From NCBI GenBank assembly GCA_016721875.1, contig JADKHG010000007.1, positions 70,442 through 134,441 on the forward strand: a DNA stretch of 64,000 nt. Reading direction: 5' to 3'. Of this stretch, positions 9,301-16,909 are shown piece after piece. The notes beneath the pieces were generated by a model. It was given only the letters and a program-made list of their open reading frames with translations, did no database searches and was not told the origin of the DNA. The stretch is from Sphingomonadales bacterium. Its GTDB lineage: Bacteria; Pseudomonadota; Alphaproteobacteria; Sphingomonadales; Sphingomonadaceae. Position numbers and translations under genes: made by a program. Each line of letters opens with the position of its first letter. Positions within the stretch are counted from its first letter, which is position 1.

Positions 9301-9560
9301 GTATAGACATGCTCGACGCCATCGACGCTTTTGACGATGGTTTCCAAAGGAATGCCAACCAGCTCGACCGCGTCGGGCGCGGCGAGGCCGGGGGCCATGA
9401 CCTGGATATCAACCATCGGTACGCTGATCTGCGGTTCTTCCTCGCGCGGTATCGCCATCAGCGCCAGAAGCCCGACGGCAATTGCTGCCAACAGGAATAA
9501 TGGGGTCAATGGCGATGTAATCGTCGCGCGCGTCAGACGCCCGGAAATCCCGAGATTCAT
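6350..9560 (-). CDS. RND efflux transporter, inner-membrane pump subunit (frameshifted near 7215)
   Basis: About 1,070 residues when two frames are joined. Residues 1-778 (9560 to about 7225) contain the first membrane helix after RLTRATITSPLTPLF, porter domains and TM4 motif GILVDDAIVMIENI, whose aspartates carry the proton relay. The rest (about 7210-6350) continues as HLPITIALPQ through the last membrane helices and a short tail QMEMASS. The join needs one base fewer or two more after VPRGDG. The ATG at 9560 overlaps the adaptor stop by 4 bp, and the stop overlaps the repressor start. RND pumps exchange periplasmic or cytoplasmic substrate for protons with a membrane-fusion protein and a TolC channel; both partners are in this locus. 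The substrate is unknown; a sulfur compound is an inference from context. Confidence 0.85.
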
Positions 9561-10591
9561 TTTGCGCCGCCTGCGGTGTAAATCGTGTCACCTGCACCGA
9601 CGCCACTCAAAATCTCGACCTTATCGGTTTCGGCGGCTGGTGCGATCTGAACAGGGACGGTGGTCAACGCACCATCTTTTGCAACAACCTCGACATAGTC
9701 CATGCCGTAGCGGGTCGAGACAAACTTGCGCGGAACCACGATGGCGCTACGCTGTCCAACCTCGACCGTTGCACTGACCCGGCGACCGACCGAAGTGGCT
9801 GCGAGGCCGGACACGGTGGCATCCACGCGTACCCGGCCCCCGGCGATAGCAGGATAGACCTGCACCACCTGCCCCTCTAGCGACCCGGAGGGGTTGTCGG
9901 GGTCGGCAAGGACAATGCGTGCCCCGGTACGCACCTTGCCAACCAACGATTCGGGAAGATCCAGTCGCACGATTGGCGCGCCTGCAGTAATGGTTGCCAC
10001 TGAGACACCGGGGGCGACCGCCGAGCCTTGCGGCACATCGGCGCGCAGCACGCGGCCTGAGGCAGGGGCGATGATTGCACCTTGTCCGGCAACACTGGAC
10101 ACTGCGCCCTGCTGCGCGCGGGCCGCCGCCACCTGTGCATTTGCGGCACGTGCCGCCGCCTCGGCCTGTTCGAGCCGTGCCTTGGCATAGACATTTTGCT
10201 GATACAGATAACGGATGCGTCCCAATTCCGCCTGAGCCCTGCTCGCCTCGGCCTGTGCCGCAGCAATCTGCGCGCCAAAGGCGGCAGATTCGTAACCGAG
10301 CCGGTTGTCGACCACCATGCCGATTCGCTGCCCCTTTTTGACCATATCACCTTCGCGCACGGTCAGGCTTTGCAACAGGCCAGGAATGCGGACCGTAGCC
10401 TCGGCCATATCCTGTGTGGTAATTTCGGCGCCTACAGCTTTCATGTCGCTGATTGTGGCGGGGTTCAGCAATAGCCGTTCACCTTGCCGTGCAGCCTGCG
10501 CCTTAGGCGCTGGCTTTTGCTCTTCGCTGCCGCAGCCAACAAGCGGCACCACGAGTGCGAGGAGCAGCGGAAGGTGTGAACGGATGCGCAT
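9557..10591 (-). CDS. RND membrane-fusion (periplasmic adaptor) lipoprotein
   Basis: 344 residues from the ATG at 10591. The signal has a lipobox (LVVPLVGCG), so the mature protein is a lipid-anchored periplasmic adaptor. It contains half-lipoyl motifs (VREGDMVKKGQRIGMVVDNRLG and GAIIAPASGRVLRADVPQGSAVAPG), an alpha-hairpin rich in A, Q and R between them, and a beta-barrel with DLPESLVGKVRTGARIVL. It ends in the membrane-proximal domain VEILSGVGAGDTIYTAGG. It is 11 bp from the rhodanese gene upstream and overlaps the RND pump start by 4 bp downstream, so the three form one leftward operon. Partner proteins are the RND pump and probably the TolC-like protein encoded at 12528. Confidence 0.88.
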   Translation of the reverse strand: MRIRSHLPLLLALVVPLVGCGSEEQKPAPKAQAARQGERLLLNPATISDMKAVGAEITTQDMAEATVRIPGLLQSLTVREGDMVKKGQRIGMVVDNRLGYESAAFGAQIAAAQAEASRAQAELGRIRYLYQQNVYAKARLEQAEAAARAANAQVAAARAQQGAVSSVAGQGAIIAPASGRVLRADVPQGSAVAPGVSVATITAGAPIVRLDLPESLVGKVRTGARIVLADPDNPSGSLEGQVVQVYPAIAGGRVRVDATVSGLAATSVGRRVSATVEVGQRSAIVVPRKFVSTRYGMDYVEVVAKDGALTTVPVQIAPAAETDKVEILSGVGAGDTIYTAGGAK

Positions 10592-10602
10592 GGGCTTACT
10601 CC

Positions 10603-10938
10603 TCAACCACGAACGATTGGCAGCCCGGCGGATTGCCATGCGCCAATGCCGCCAGCCAAATGGGTGTCGATAACCGCTTGTGCCGCGGAACATTTGTCGA
10701 GCGCCATCGCCGACCGCTTTCCGCCAGCGCACTGCAGAATGATCTGTTTGCCTTTGACATCAGGAATGCGCGATGCCTGAAATTGCGACAGCGGCAGGTT
10801 GATCGCACCTTTGATGTGACCCGTGGCGAATTCGCCCTCTTCGCGCACATCGACGAGCAGCGCCTCATCATTTGCGAGCAGCACATTCAGCTCGGAAGCG
10901 CTGATTTCCTTATGCTTCTTGCCACCAAACCCGAACAT
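10603..10938 (-). CDS. Single-domain rhodanese (sulfurtransferase)
   Basis: 111 residues from the ATG at 10938. Rhodanese fold with LLVDVREEGEFATGHIKGAINLPL and catalytic loop LQCAGGKRS, whose cysteine carries the persulfide. The end HLAGGIGAWQSAGLPIVRG is typical of GlpE/PspE-like single-domain enzymes. It moves sulfane sulfur between thiols such as glutathione and cyanide or protein acceptors. The predicted start is 93 bp from the start of the divergent sulfide:quinone oxidoreductase gene, across a shared AT-rich promoter. In several sulfide oxidation systems the rhodanese works next to persulfide dioxygenase (family knowledge), which is also encoded here at 14154. Confidence 0.9.
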   Translation of the reverse strand: MFGFGGKKHKEISASELNVLLANDEALLVDVREEGEFATGHIKGAINLPLSQFQASRIPDVKGKQIILQCAGGKRSAMALDKCSAAQAVIDTHLAGGIGAWQSAGLPIVRG

Positions 10939-10952
10939 GCGATTCTCCAATT

Positions 10953-11009
10953 CAATTTGTCTATTGCATATATCGTATAATTATCATATTTAGTCAATAT
11001 AACAAATTG
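10953..11009. promoter_or_regulatory. Divergent AT-rich promoter/operator of the sulfide locus
   Basis: The gap between the divergent rhodanese and SQR genes is far more AT-rich than its flanks. An imperfect dyad is visible: CAATTTGTCTATTG (10953-10966) faces CAATATAACAAATTG (10995-11009), whose reverse complement is CAATTTGTTATATTG. A TATAAT hexamer at 10976-10981 lies between them. BigR-type repressors bind AT-rich inverted repeats (family knowledge), so this is the best candidate site for the repressor encoded at 6021-6353. Confidence 0.55.
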
Positions 11010-11031
11010 AGAGAGATGTCAGGAGAAGATC

Positions 11032-12312
11032 ATGTCGAAACCGCGAATTATCGTGCTGGGCGCCGGACTCGGCGGAACGATTGCCGCTTATGAAATTCGG
11101 GCTGCGGTCAAAGACAAAGCCGAGGTGCTGACAATCTCTGATACCGATACATATTCTTTCGTTCCTTCGAACCCTTGGGTGGCAGTGCGCTGGCGCGAAC
11201 CGGAAGCAATCCAGATCCATCTGCCGCCGATTTTTGCCAAAAAAGGTATCGGCTTCTCGTCCGTAGGAGCCAAGCGAATCCACCCGGACGAAAAACGGGT
11301 GGAGCTTAATGACGGCGAATCGTTCAGTTACGATTATCTTGTAATTGCAACCGGACCCGATCTTGCTTTTGACGAAATTTCCGGTTTCGGTCCCAATGGC
11401 GGCCACACTGTATCAGTGTGCCATACCCACCATGCAGCTGAGGCTGCTGACAAGTTTGAGGCGTTCTGCAAAAATCCCGGGCCGATTGTCGTTGGCGCAG
11501 CGCAAGGCGCCTCTTGCTATGGCCCTGCTTATGAATTTGCCCTGATCCTCGATACTGAATTGAAGCGCCGCAAGATCCGCGACAAGGTGCCGATGACCTT
11601 TGTTACCGCCGAACCCTATATCGGCCATCTCGGGCTGGACGGCGTCGGCGATACCAAATCTCTGCTCGAAAGCGAGCTGCGCAACCGCCACATCAAATGG
11701 ATCACCAGCGCCCGCGTGACCAGCTTTGAAGCTGGCATGGCCCATGTGGAGGAAGTTGCTGAAGACGGCTCGGTCAAGGCAAGCCATGATCTCCCCTTCG
11801 GCTATTCGATGCTGCTTCCCGCTTTTCGCGGCGTTCCCGCGGTGCGCGATATTGAAGGCCTGACCAACCCGCGCGGTTTCATTCTGGTCGACAAGCATCA
11901 ACGCAACACAAAGTTCCCCGAAGTGTTTGCTTTGGGCGTTTGCGTGGCAATCCCGCCGACGGGCCCCACTCCGGTTCCGGTTGGTGTGCCCAAAACCGGG
12001 TTTATGATCGAAAGCATGGTCACCGCCATTGCCGCAAATCTTGCCGAGATACTTGACGGTAAAGAACCCAGCCATGAAGCAACCTGGAATGCTGTCTGCC
12101 TTGCCGATTTTGGCGATGGCGGTGTGGCGTTTGTTGCGCAACCGCAAATCCCGCCACGCAACCTCAATTGGTCGGCAAGCGGAAAATGGGTGCATGTTGC
12201 CAAGATCGGCTTTGAAAAATATTTCTTGCGCAAGGTCCGCAAGGGCGAAAGCGAACCCTTTTATGAAAAGCTTGCGCTGCACGTGATGGGCATTCGCAAG
12301 CTGAAAATGTGA
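11032..12312 (+). CDS. sqr: Sulfide:quinone oxidoreductase
   Basis: 426 residues. FAD-binding Rossmann motif VLGAGLGGTIAAYEI at the start and ATGPDLAFDEI near residue 106. Cysteines at 130, 162 (AQGASCYGPAYEF) and 304 (FALGVCVAIPP) lie where SQR enzymes carry their redox and polysulfide-binding cysteines. The loop PTGPTPVPVGVPKTGFMIESM matches the SQR pattern around the quinone site, and the C-terminus has an amphipathic FEKYFLRKVRKGESEPFYEKL tail. The enzyme oxidises hydrogen sulfide to sulfane sulfur at the membrane and reduces quinone. ATG 11032 has an AGGAGAAG site. It opens the rightward operon. Confidence 0.88.
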   Translation: MSKPRIIVLGAGLGGTIAAYEIRAAVKDKAEVLTISDTDTYSFVPSNPWVAVRWREPEAIQIHLPPIFAKKGIGFSSVGAKRIHPDEKRVELNDGESFSYDYLVIATGPDLAFDEISGFGPNGGHTVSVCHTHHAAEAADKFEAFCKNPGPIVVGAAQGASCYGPAYEFALILDTELKRRKIRDKVPMTFVTAEPYIGHLGLDGVGDTKSLLESELRNRHIKWITSARVTSFEAGMAHVEEVAEDGSVKASHDLPFGYSMLLPAFRGVPAVRDIEGLTNPRGFILVDKHQRNTKFPEVFALGVCVAIPPTGPTPVPVGVPKTGFMIESMVTAIAANLAEILDGKEPSHEATWNAVCLADFGDGGVAFVAQPQIPPRNLNWSASGKWVHVAKIGFEKYFLRKVRKGESEPFYEKLALHVMGIRKLKM

Positions 12313-12327
12313 CGGAAGGATAATATT

Positions 12328-12531
12328 ATGACTGTTGATCGTGCTGTGCTCGCCTTTGCCGGGATTGTCGTTCTGGCAGGCATTGCTCTGTCCTTAACGG
12401 TCCATCCTTACTGGATAGGGCTAAGCGCCTTCGCAGGTCTCAATATGGTGCAGGCCGCCTTTACCGGTTTCTGCCCTGCTGCAAAGATTTTCAAGGCAAT
12501 GGGCGTTGCCCCCGGAGTCGCCTTCAAGTGA
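12328..12531 (+). CDS. YgaP-like DUF2892 small membrane protein
   Basis: 67 residues with two hydrophobic helices (VLAFAGIVVLAGIALSL and YWIGLSAFAGLNMVQAAF) and the hallmark ending TGFCPAAKIFKAMG, the conserved FCP motif of the YgaP-type transmembrane domain. In some proteins the domain is fused to a rhodanese; here the rhodanese is a separate gene across the promoter. The cysteine may handle membrane sulfane sulfur (inference). It lies 15 bp after SQR and its stop overlaps the GTG start of the TolC-like gene. Confidence 0.85.
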   Translation: MTVDRAVLAFAGIVVLAGIALSLTVHPYWIGLSAFAGLNMVQAAFTGFCPAAKIFKAMGVAPGVAFK

Positions 12532-13781
12532 AAAAGCCGGCGATTGCATTTTTCCTGACCGGGCTTGTTTGGACGGCTCCGCTGCAGGCGACTACGCTTG
12601 AAGAGGCGATTGCGGCGGCACAGGAACATGCCCCCGATATCGCCATTGCCGAAGCGGAGGGCGACGTTGCCAAGGCCCGGGTCGAACAGGCAAAATCGGG
12701 CGGCCGACCCAATGCAACCCTGTCGGGTACGGCAGGTTTTGGCAGACTTGATCCCAGGGGGTATTTCGGGCTGACCGCCGACAATGTTACCCCGGTGGCA
12801 GCACAATTGGTGTTCGAGCAACCGCTTTTCACTGGGGGCAAAGTTGCTGCCGGAATTGCGCAGGCACAGGCGGGAACCGCTGCCGCTGAAGCCGGGATCA
12901 TGGCGACCCGTTCCCAACTCTCGGCCAATGTCGCAGCAGCCTATGGCTCTGTGATTTCCTCGGAAACAATGATCCGCCATTTCGCGCAACTAGTCGACGA
13001 AACCGAAGAGATTGTACGACAGGCGCGGTTGCGATTCCGCGTGGGCGAAAGCCCGCGCACCGATGTTTCGCAGGCGCAGGCTCGCGTTGCTGAGGCCAAG
13101 GCTGGTCTTGCCCGGGCCGAAGGGCAGCTGGTGTCCGCGCGTGCACGTTTCAATTCCCTCACCGGGCTGGACGGTACGGGGCTTGCTCCTCTTCCCGACA
13201 ACCCCGATCTACCTGCAACGCTGGATGAGGCAATAACCCGCGCCGAAGCCAGCAACCCGCAACTGGCGCAGGCAGAGGCTGGCGTGCGCGCAGCTCAGGC
13301 CGGACTGAAAGGCGAAAAGGCAGACCGCTTGCCGATGGTCAGTGCCTTTGCCGAAGGTGCCATGGTTCGCGACCAATTCTTCCCCGGATACAAAGCCGAC
13401 AGCGCAACGGTAGGCGTCCGGGCACGCTGGCAGATTTTCAGCGGCGGTCGCGTCTCAGGCAAGATCGCGGAAAGCGATGCTCGCTTGCGCGCTGCTGAGG
13501 CGCAATTTCGCGCCGCACAGGATATGGTGCGCGAATATGTGATCGGTGCTTTTTCCGGCGTCCGCACCGCAACTCTGGTTGAGGCGGCGGCGATCGAGCA
13601 GGATGCAGCAGCAAGCGATGCGCTGCGCAGTGTGCGCGAAGAAGTGCGGGTGGGCATGAAGCCGCAACTGGCTTTGCTCGACGCCGAGCGCGAGGCGATT
13701 GCCGCATCCGCCGCACTCGCAAATGCAAGAACCGAACGCATCGTCTCTGCCTATCGGCTGCTCGCGCTGATCGGTGCTTGA
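12528..13781 (+). CDS. TolC-family outer-membrane efflux protein
   Basis: 417 residues starting at GTG 12528 (overlap GTGA with the previous stop). A signal peptide AIAFFLTGLVWTAPLQA precedes two long coiled-coil repeats rich in A, E, Q and R, beginning TTLEEAIAAAQEHAPDIAIAE and again LDEAITRAEASNPQLAQAEA. Barrel segments include GYFGLTADNVTPVAAQLVFEQPLF. This is the channel partner of RND or MFP exporters. The adaptor and pump genes are on the opposite strand of the same locus, across the divergent promoter, so the tripartite pump is split between the two arms. Placement inside a sulfide-oxidation operon is unusual. Confidence 0.85.
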   Translation: MKKPAIAFFLTGLVWTAPLQATTLEEAIAAAQEHAPDIAIAEAEGDVAKARVEQAKSGGRPNATLSGTAGFGRLDPRGYFGLTADNVTPVAAQLVFEQPLFTGGKVAAGIAQAQAGTAAAEAGIMATRSQLSANVAAAYGSVISSETMIRHFAQLVDETEEIVRQARLRFRVGESPRTDVSQAQARVAEAKAGLARAEGQLVSARARFNSLTGLDGTGLAPLPDNPDLPATLDEAITRAEASNPQLAQAEAGVRAAQAGLKGEKADRLPMVSAFAEGAMVRDQFFPGYKADSATVGVRARWQIFSGGRVSGKIAESDARLRAAEAQFRAAQDMVREYVIGAFSGVRTATLVEAAAIEQDAAASDALRSVREEVRVGMKPQLALLDAEREAIAASAALANARTERIVSAYRLLALIGA

Positions 13782-13807
13782 GATATTTATCCTGAAGGAA
13801 CCTCCCC

Positions 13808-14161
13808 ATGCATAAAGACTGGAAAGCAATGGCTGGCGAATTGTCGGGCGCGATCAAAGAGGTCCGGCTCGGTTCGCCTGATGTCATGAAAGCATTTTCA
13901 GCGATGGCACAGGCAGCGACTGCAGGCGGCGCGGTCGATGCCAAGACCAAGGAATTGATCGCCATCGCCATCGCGGTTGCCATACGCTGCGATGGCTGCG
14001 TCGCCTTTCATGCGCAGGCAGCAGCAAAGCTGGGTGCGACCCGTGAGGAGATCATGGAAGTGATGGGCATGGCGCTCTACATGGGTGCCGGACCCAGCCT
14101 TATGTACGCCGCACAGGCGGTTGAGGCTTTTGACCAATTCAAGGATGCCGCCAATGGCTGA
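13808..14161 (+). CDS. Carboxymuconolactone decarboxylase/AhpD-like protein
   Basis: 117 residues, all alpha-helical. It has the AhpD-type active-site sequence AIRCDGCVAFHAQAAAKLGATREEI with a CxxC (CDGC) and following histidine. Such proteins act as thiol-dependent peroxide or disulfide reductases rather than decarboxylases when this CxxCxxxH is present (family knowledge). It is common next to persulfide dioxygenase genes. The 3' end overlaps the dioxygenase start by 8 bp, and the gene follows TolC by 26 bp with a GAAGGAA ribosome site. A role in reducing persulfide intermediates is inferred. Confidence 0.87.
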   Translation: MHKDWKAMAGELSGAIKEVRLGSPDVMKAFSAMAQAATAGGAVDAKTKELIAIAIAVAIRCDGCVAFHAQAAAKLGATREEIMEVMGMALYMGAGPSLMYAAQAVEAFDQFKDAANG

Positions 14162-15071
14162 TCCAGCAATCAAAGCGGCGAGCGCAATCATCGATCAAGG
14201 CAAGGCCGCGCCAGTCGTGGTCAAAAGCTTTTTCGACGAAGACACGTTCACAGCAACGCATGTCGTCAGCGATCCGGCAACCGCGAAAGCAGCGATAATC
14301 GATTCGGTACTCGATTATGATCCAGCATCGGGGCGAACCACGACAAAGTCGGCAGATGCGGTGATTGCCTACGTCAAAAACGCCAATCTCGACATTGAAT
14401 GGATTCTCGAAACGCACGCCCATGCCGACCATATTTCGGCAGCCCCCTATTTGATCGAGCGCCTAGGTGGCACGCTGGCGATTGGCGAACATATCACCCA
14501 GGTGCAGGGCGTATTCAGCAAAGTTTTCAATCTGGGCGACGGCTTTAATTGTGACGGGTCACAATTTGGCAAACTCTTTGCCGATGGTGAAACATTCATG
14601 CTGGGATCGGTCGAAGCCGTCGCTCTGCATGTACCGGGGCACACTCCCGCAGACATGGCCTTTGTCGTCGGGGACGCCGCCTTTATCGGCGACACGCTTT
14701 TCATGCCCGACTATGGCACGGCACGCGCCGATTTCCCGGGTGGAGACGCGCGACAATTATTCCGTTCGATCCGGCGGCTGCTCTCGCTGCCGGGCGAGGC
14801 CCGGCTGTTTCTGTGCCACGATTACAAGGCACCCAAGCGCGACACTTTCGTTTGGGAAACGACCATCGCCGCTCAACGGCAGGATAATGTCCATGTCCAT
14901 GACGGTATCGGTGAGGACGAATTTGTCCGTATGCGCGAGGCGCGCGATGCGACACTCGATATGCCGCGGCTGATCCTGCCCTCGATACAGGTCAATATCC
15001 GTGGCGGGCATTTTCCTGAACCCGAAGCCAATGGCACCCGCTATCTCAAAATACCCGTCGATGCGCTGTAG
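14154..15071 (+). CDS. blh: Persulfide dioxygenase-type metallo-beta-lactamase-fold protein (Blh-like)
   Basis: 305 residues from ATG 14154. Metal motif ETHAHADHISAAPYL gives H88, H90, D92 and H93. Further ligands lie in VPGHTPADMAFVVGDAAFIGDTLFMPDYGTARADFPGGDA, the pattern of ETHE1/Blh persulfide dioxygenases with a mononuclear iron. LFLCHDYKAPKRD supplies the last histidine. It oxidises glutathione persulfide to sulfite and glutathione. There is no fused rhodanese domain. It overlaps the AhpD-like gene by 8 bp and is followed after 6 bp by a TauE-type exporter, which fits removal of the sulfite made. BigR operons of other alphaproteobacteria contain the same pair. Confidence 0.88.
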   Translation: MADPAIKAASAIIDQGKAAPVVVKSFFDEDTFTATHVVSDPATAKAAIIDSVLDYDPASGRTTTKSADAVIAYVKNANLDIEWILETHAHADHISAAPYLIERLGGTLAIGEHITQVQGVFSKVFNLGDGFNCDGSQFGKLFADGETFMLGSVEAVALHVPGHTPADMAFVVGDAAFIGDTLFMPDYGTARADFPGGDARQLFRSIRRLLSLPGEARLFLCHDYKAPKRDTFVWETTIAAQRQDNVHVHDGIGEDEFVRMREARDATLDMPRLILPSIQVNIRGGHFPEPEANGTRYLKIPVDAL

Positions 15072-15077
15072 CGGTTG

Positions 15078-15857
15078 ATGCTGGAACCGATCCAATATGT
15101 TTTGGGCGCGGGATCGGGCGCACTGGTGGGCTTTGTTCTGGGATTGGTGGGCGGCGGTGGGTCAATTCTCGCGGTACCGCTGATGGTGTATCTGGTCGGC
15201 GTCAAGAATCCCCATGTTGCCATCGGTACCAGTGCGTTGGCGGTGGCGGCAAATGCGCTGGCAAATCTGATCCCGCATGCGCGCAAGGGCAATGTCATCT
15301 GGCGCTGCGGTGGTATGTATGCCTTTGCTGGAGCAATCGGGGCATTTGCCGGATCGACCATTGGCAAGGCCTTTGACGGTCAAAAGCTGCTGTTGCTCTT
15401 CGCGCTGCTGATGCTGGTTGTCGGGGTTTTGATGTTCAAAAACCGCAACGACGTCGGCGATCCCGGTGCGACTTGCCACCGCGAGAATGCGCCCAAGGTG
15501 ATTGCCTATGGCAGTGCAACCGGCCTTTTCTCCGGCTTTTTTGGAATTGGCGGAGGCTTTTTAATCGTTCCAGGCCTGATCGCGGCAACGCACATGCCAA
15601 TGGTCAATGCCGTCGGCTCGTCGCTTGTTGCCATCGCAGCTTTCGGGCTCTCGACGTCGTTCAATTATGCTTTGTCCGGGCTGGTGGACTGGTGGCTTGC
15701 CGCAGCGTTCATCGGTGGCGGCGTAGTGGGCGGATGGATCGGAACGATCGCATCGACCCGGCTGGCACAGCGAAAAGGCACATTGAACACGCTTTTTGCG
15801 ACGCTGATTTTCGTCGTTGCGGCTTATATGATCTATCGCTCAGTCATCGCCCTGTGA
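15078..15857 (+). CDS. TauE/SafE (TSUP)-family sulfite exporter
   Basis: About 259 residues from ATG 15078 (a TTG three bases earlier is possible). About eight membrane helices form two related halves: GFVLGLVGGGGSILAVPLMVYLVGV near the start and GLFSGFFGIGGGFLIVPGLIAATHMPM in the middle, the duplicated GxxGGGG signature of TSUP proteins. A short cytoplasmic loop MFKNRNDVGDPGATCHRENAPK separates them. Members export sulfite or sulfoacetate. As the last gene of the sqr operon it probably expels sulfite made by the persulfide dioxygenase. Confidence 0.87.
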   Translation: MLEPIQYVLGAGSGALVGFVLGLVGGGGSILAVPLMVYLVGVKNPHVAIGTSALAVAANALANLIPHARKGNVIWRCGGMYAFAGAIGAFAGSTIGKAFDGQKLLLLFALLMLVVGVLMFKNRNDVGDPGATCHRENAPKVIAYGSATGLFSGFFGIGGGFLIVPGLIAATHMPMVNAVGSSLVAIAAFGLSTSFNYALSGLVDWWLAAAFIGGGVVGGWIGTIASTRLAQRKGTLNTLFATLIFVVAAYMIYRSVIAL

Positions 15858-15925
15858 CCAGGGGTTAGGGCAATAGGGCGAGGCCTTTGGTCAAATGGAA
15901 AAGCAGATATTTCGCAACGTAACGA

Positions 15926-16909
15926 TCACAGCAGCACCCGTTCGATTAGCCACATCGAGGCTATGGCACCAATGGCATAGCTTGAAAGGCGGATTGCTGG
16001 ACGCGTCCAGCTGGGCTGCAATCGCCGCAAACCGTGCAGGATCAACATTGTCGCCGCGACGATCAGCAATTGCCCCGCCTCGACCCCCAGATTGAATGTC
16101 AGCAATGCAGTGGGGACATCGCTTTCCGGCAGGCCAATTTCCTTCAAAGCGCCGGCAAAGCCGAAGCCGTGCAGCAGCCCGAAGAGGAAGGCAACGACCC
16201 AGGGCACGCGCTCTGACAACCGCCTCTCGCCGTCCTTCTTTTTGACAATTTCGACCGCAAGGAAAATAATCGACAGCGCAATGATCGCCTCGACTGGACG
16301 CTGGGGCAGGCCGAGGAATCCCAGTGTAGTGCCGACAAGTGTTATCGAATGGGCGACGGTAAAAGCGGTCACTGCAATCGCAATTGTCCGAAACCCTGTC
16401 AGCAGCAAAACAAGTGCGACCACGAACAACAGATGGTCATAGCCAAAGACGATATGTTCGATGCCAATCACGAAATAGGTACGCGCGACCTGCCAGCGAT
16501 CGGGCTTGGCGACGATTTCAGCCATCGGTTCGGCTGCGGTCAACCGCATGGCCTGCACCGGTCGGTTGAGCGGCGCGACACGGACCAGAACGTCGGTTTG
16601 CGCCGTAGAAAAATTCGACAGGCCAATACTGCTTCCCGCAACCGGGCGGATGCACACAAGCTGAAATGTCGAGATCACCGCCATCGCCCCGATGGCGCGT
16701 TGTGGATCCCCTTTCGCCGAACATCCTTTGGGCAATATCGGCTGGGTCGCGGGCGTTACCCCGCCGCGCATCGGGGCTTTCCAGACAAGCGTCCAGTCAC
16801 TTGCCGTTTTTTGCGTAAACTCCAGATAGCCAGGACGGAGTTCGTCAGCAAAGGCCGGCCGAGTAAGCAGGAACAGCGAGGCAAGCGCCAACCAGAATAG
16901 GCGTATCAC
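15926..16909 (-). CDS. HupE/UreJ-family membrane protein
   Basis: 327 residues. Signal peptide LFWLALASLFLLTRPAFA, then a soluble extracytoplasmic N-terminal half to about residue 145, then six hydrophobic helices. The membrane half has GIEHIVFGYDHLLFVVALVLLL, TAFTVAHSITLVGTTLG and LLHGFGFAGALKEIGLP, the histidine-rich HupE/UreJ_2 motifs tied to nickel or cobalt transport. Its start overlaps the end of the downstream-reading PpiC-type gene by 4 bp, so both belong to one leftward unit. In sphingomonads this pairing with a peptidyl-prolyl isomerase recurs, but the substrate is not established. It converges with the sulfite exporter gene. Confidence 0.8.
   Translation of the reverse strand: MIRLFWLALASLFLLTRPAFADELRPGYLEFTQKTASDWTLVWKAPMRGGVTPATQPILPKGCSAKGDPQRAIGAMAVISTFQLVCIRPVAGSSIGLSNFSTAQTDVLVRVAPLNRPVQAMRLTAAEPMAEIVAKPDRWQVARTYFVIGIEHIVFGYDHLLFVVALVLLLTGFRTIAIAVTAFTVAHSITLVGTTLGFLGLPQRPVEAIIALSIIFLAVEIVKKKDGERRLSERVPWVVAFLFGLLHGFGFAGALKEIGLPESDVPTALLTFNLGVEAGQLLIVAATMLILHGLRRLQPSWTRPAIRLSSYAIGAIASMWLIERVLL

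Noticed and set aside
7953..9500. Long + strand frames opposite the RND pump (7953-8726, 8745-9500)
   Set aside because: Composition and repeats match shadows of a high-GC gene; no ribosome site or protein family.
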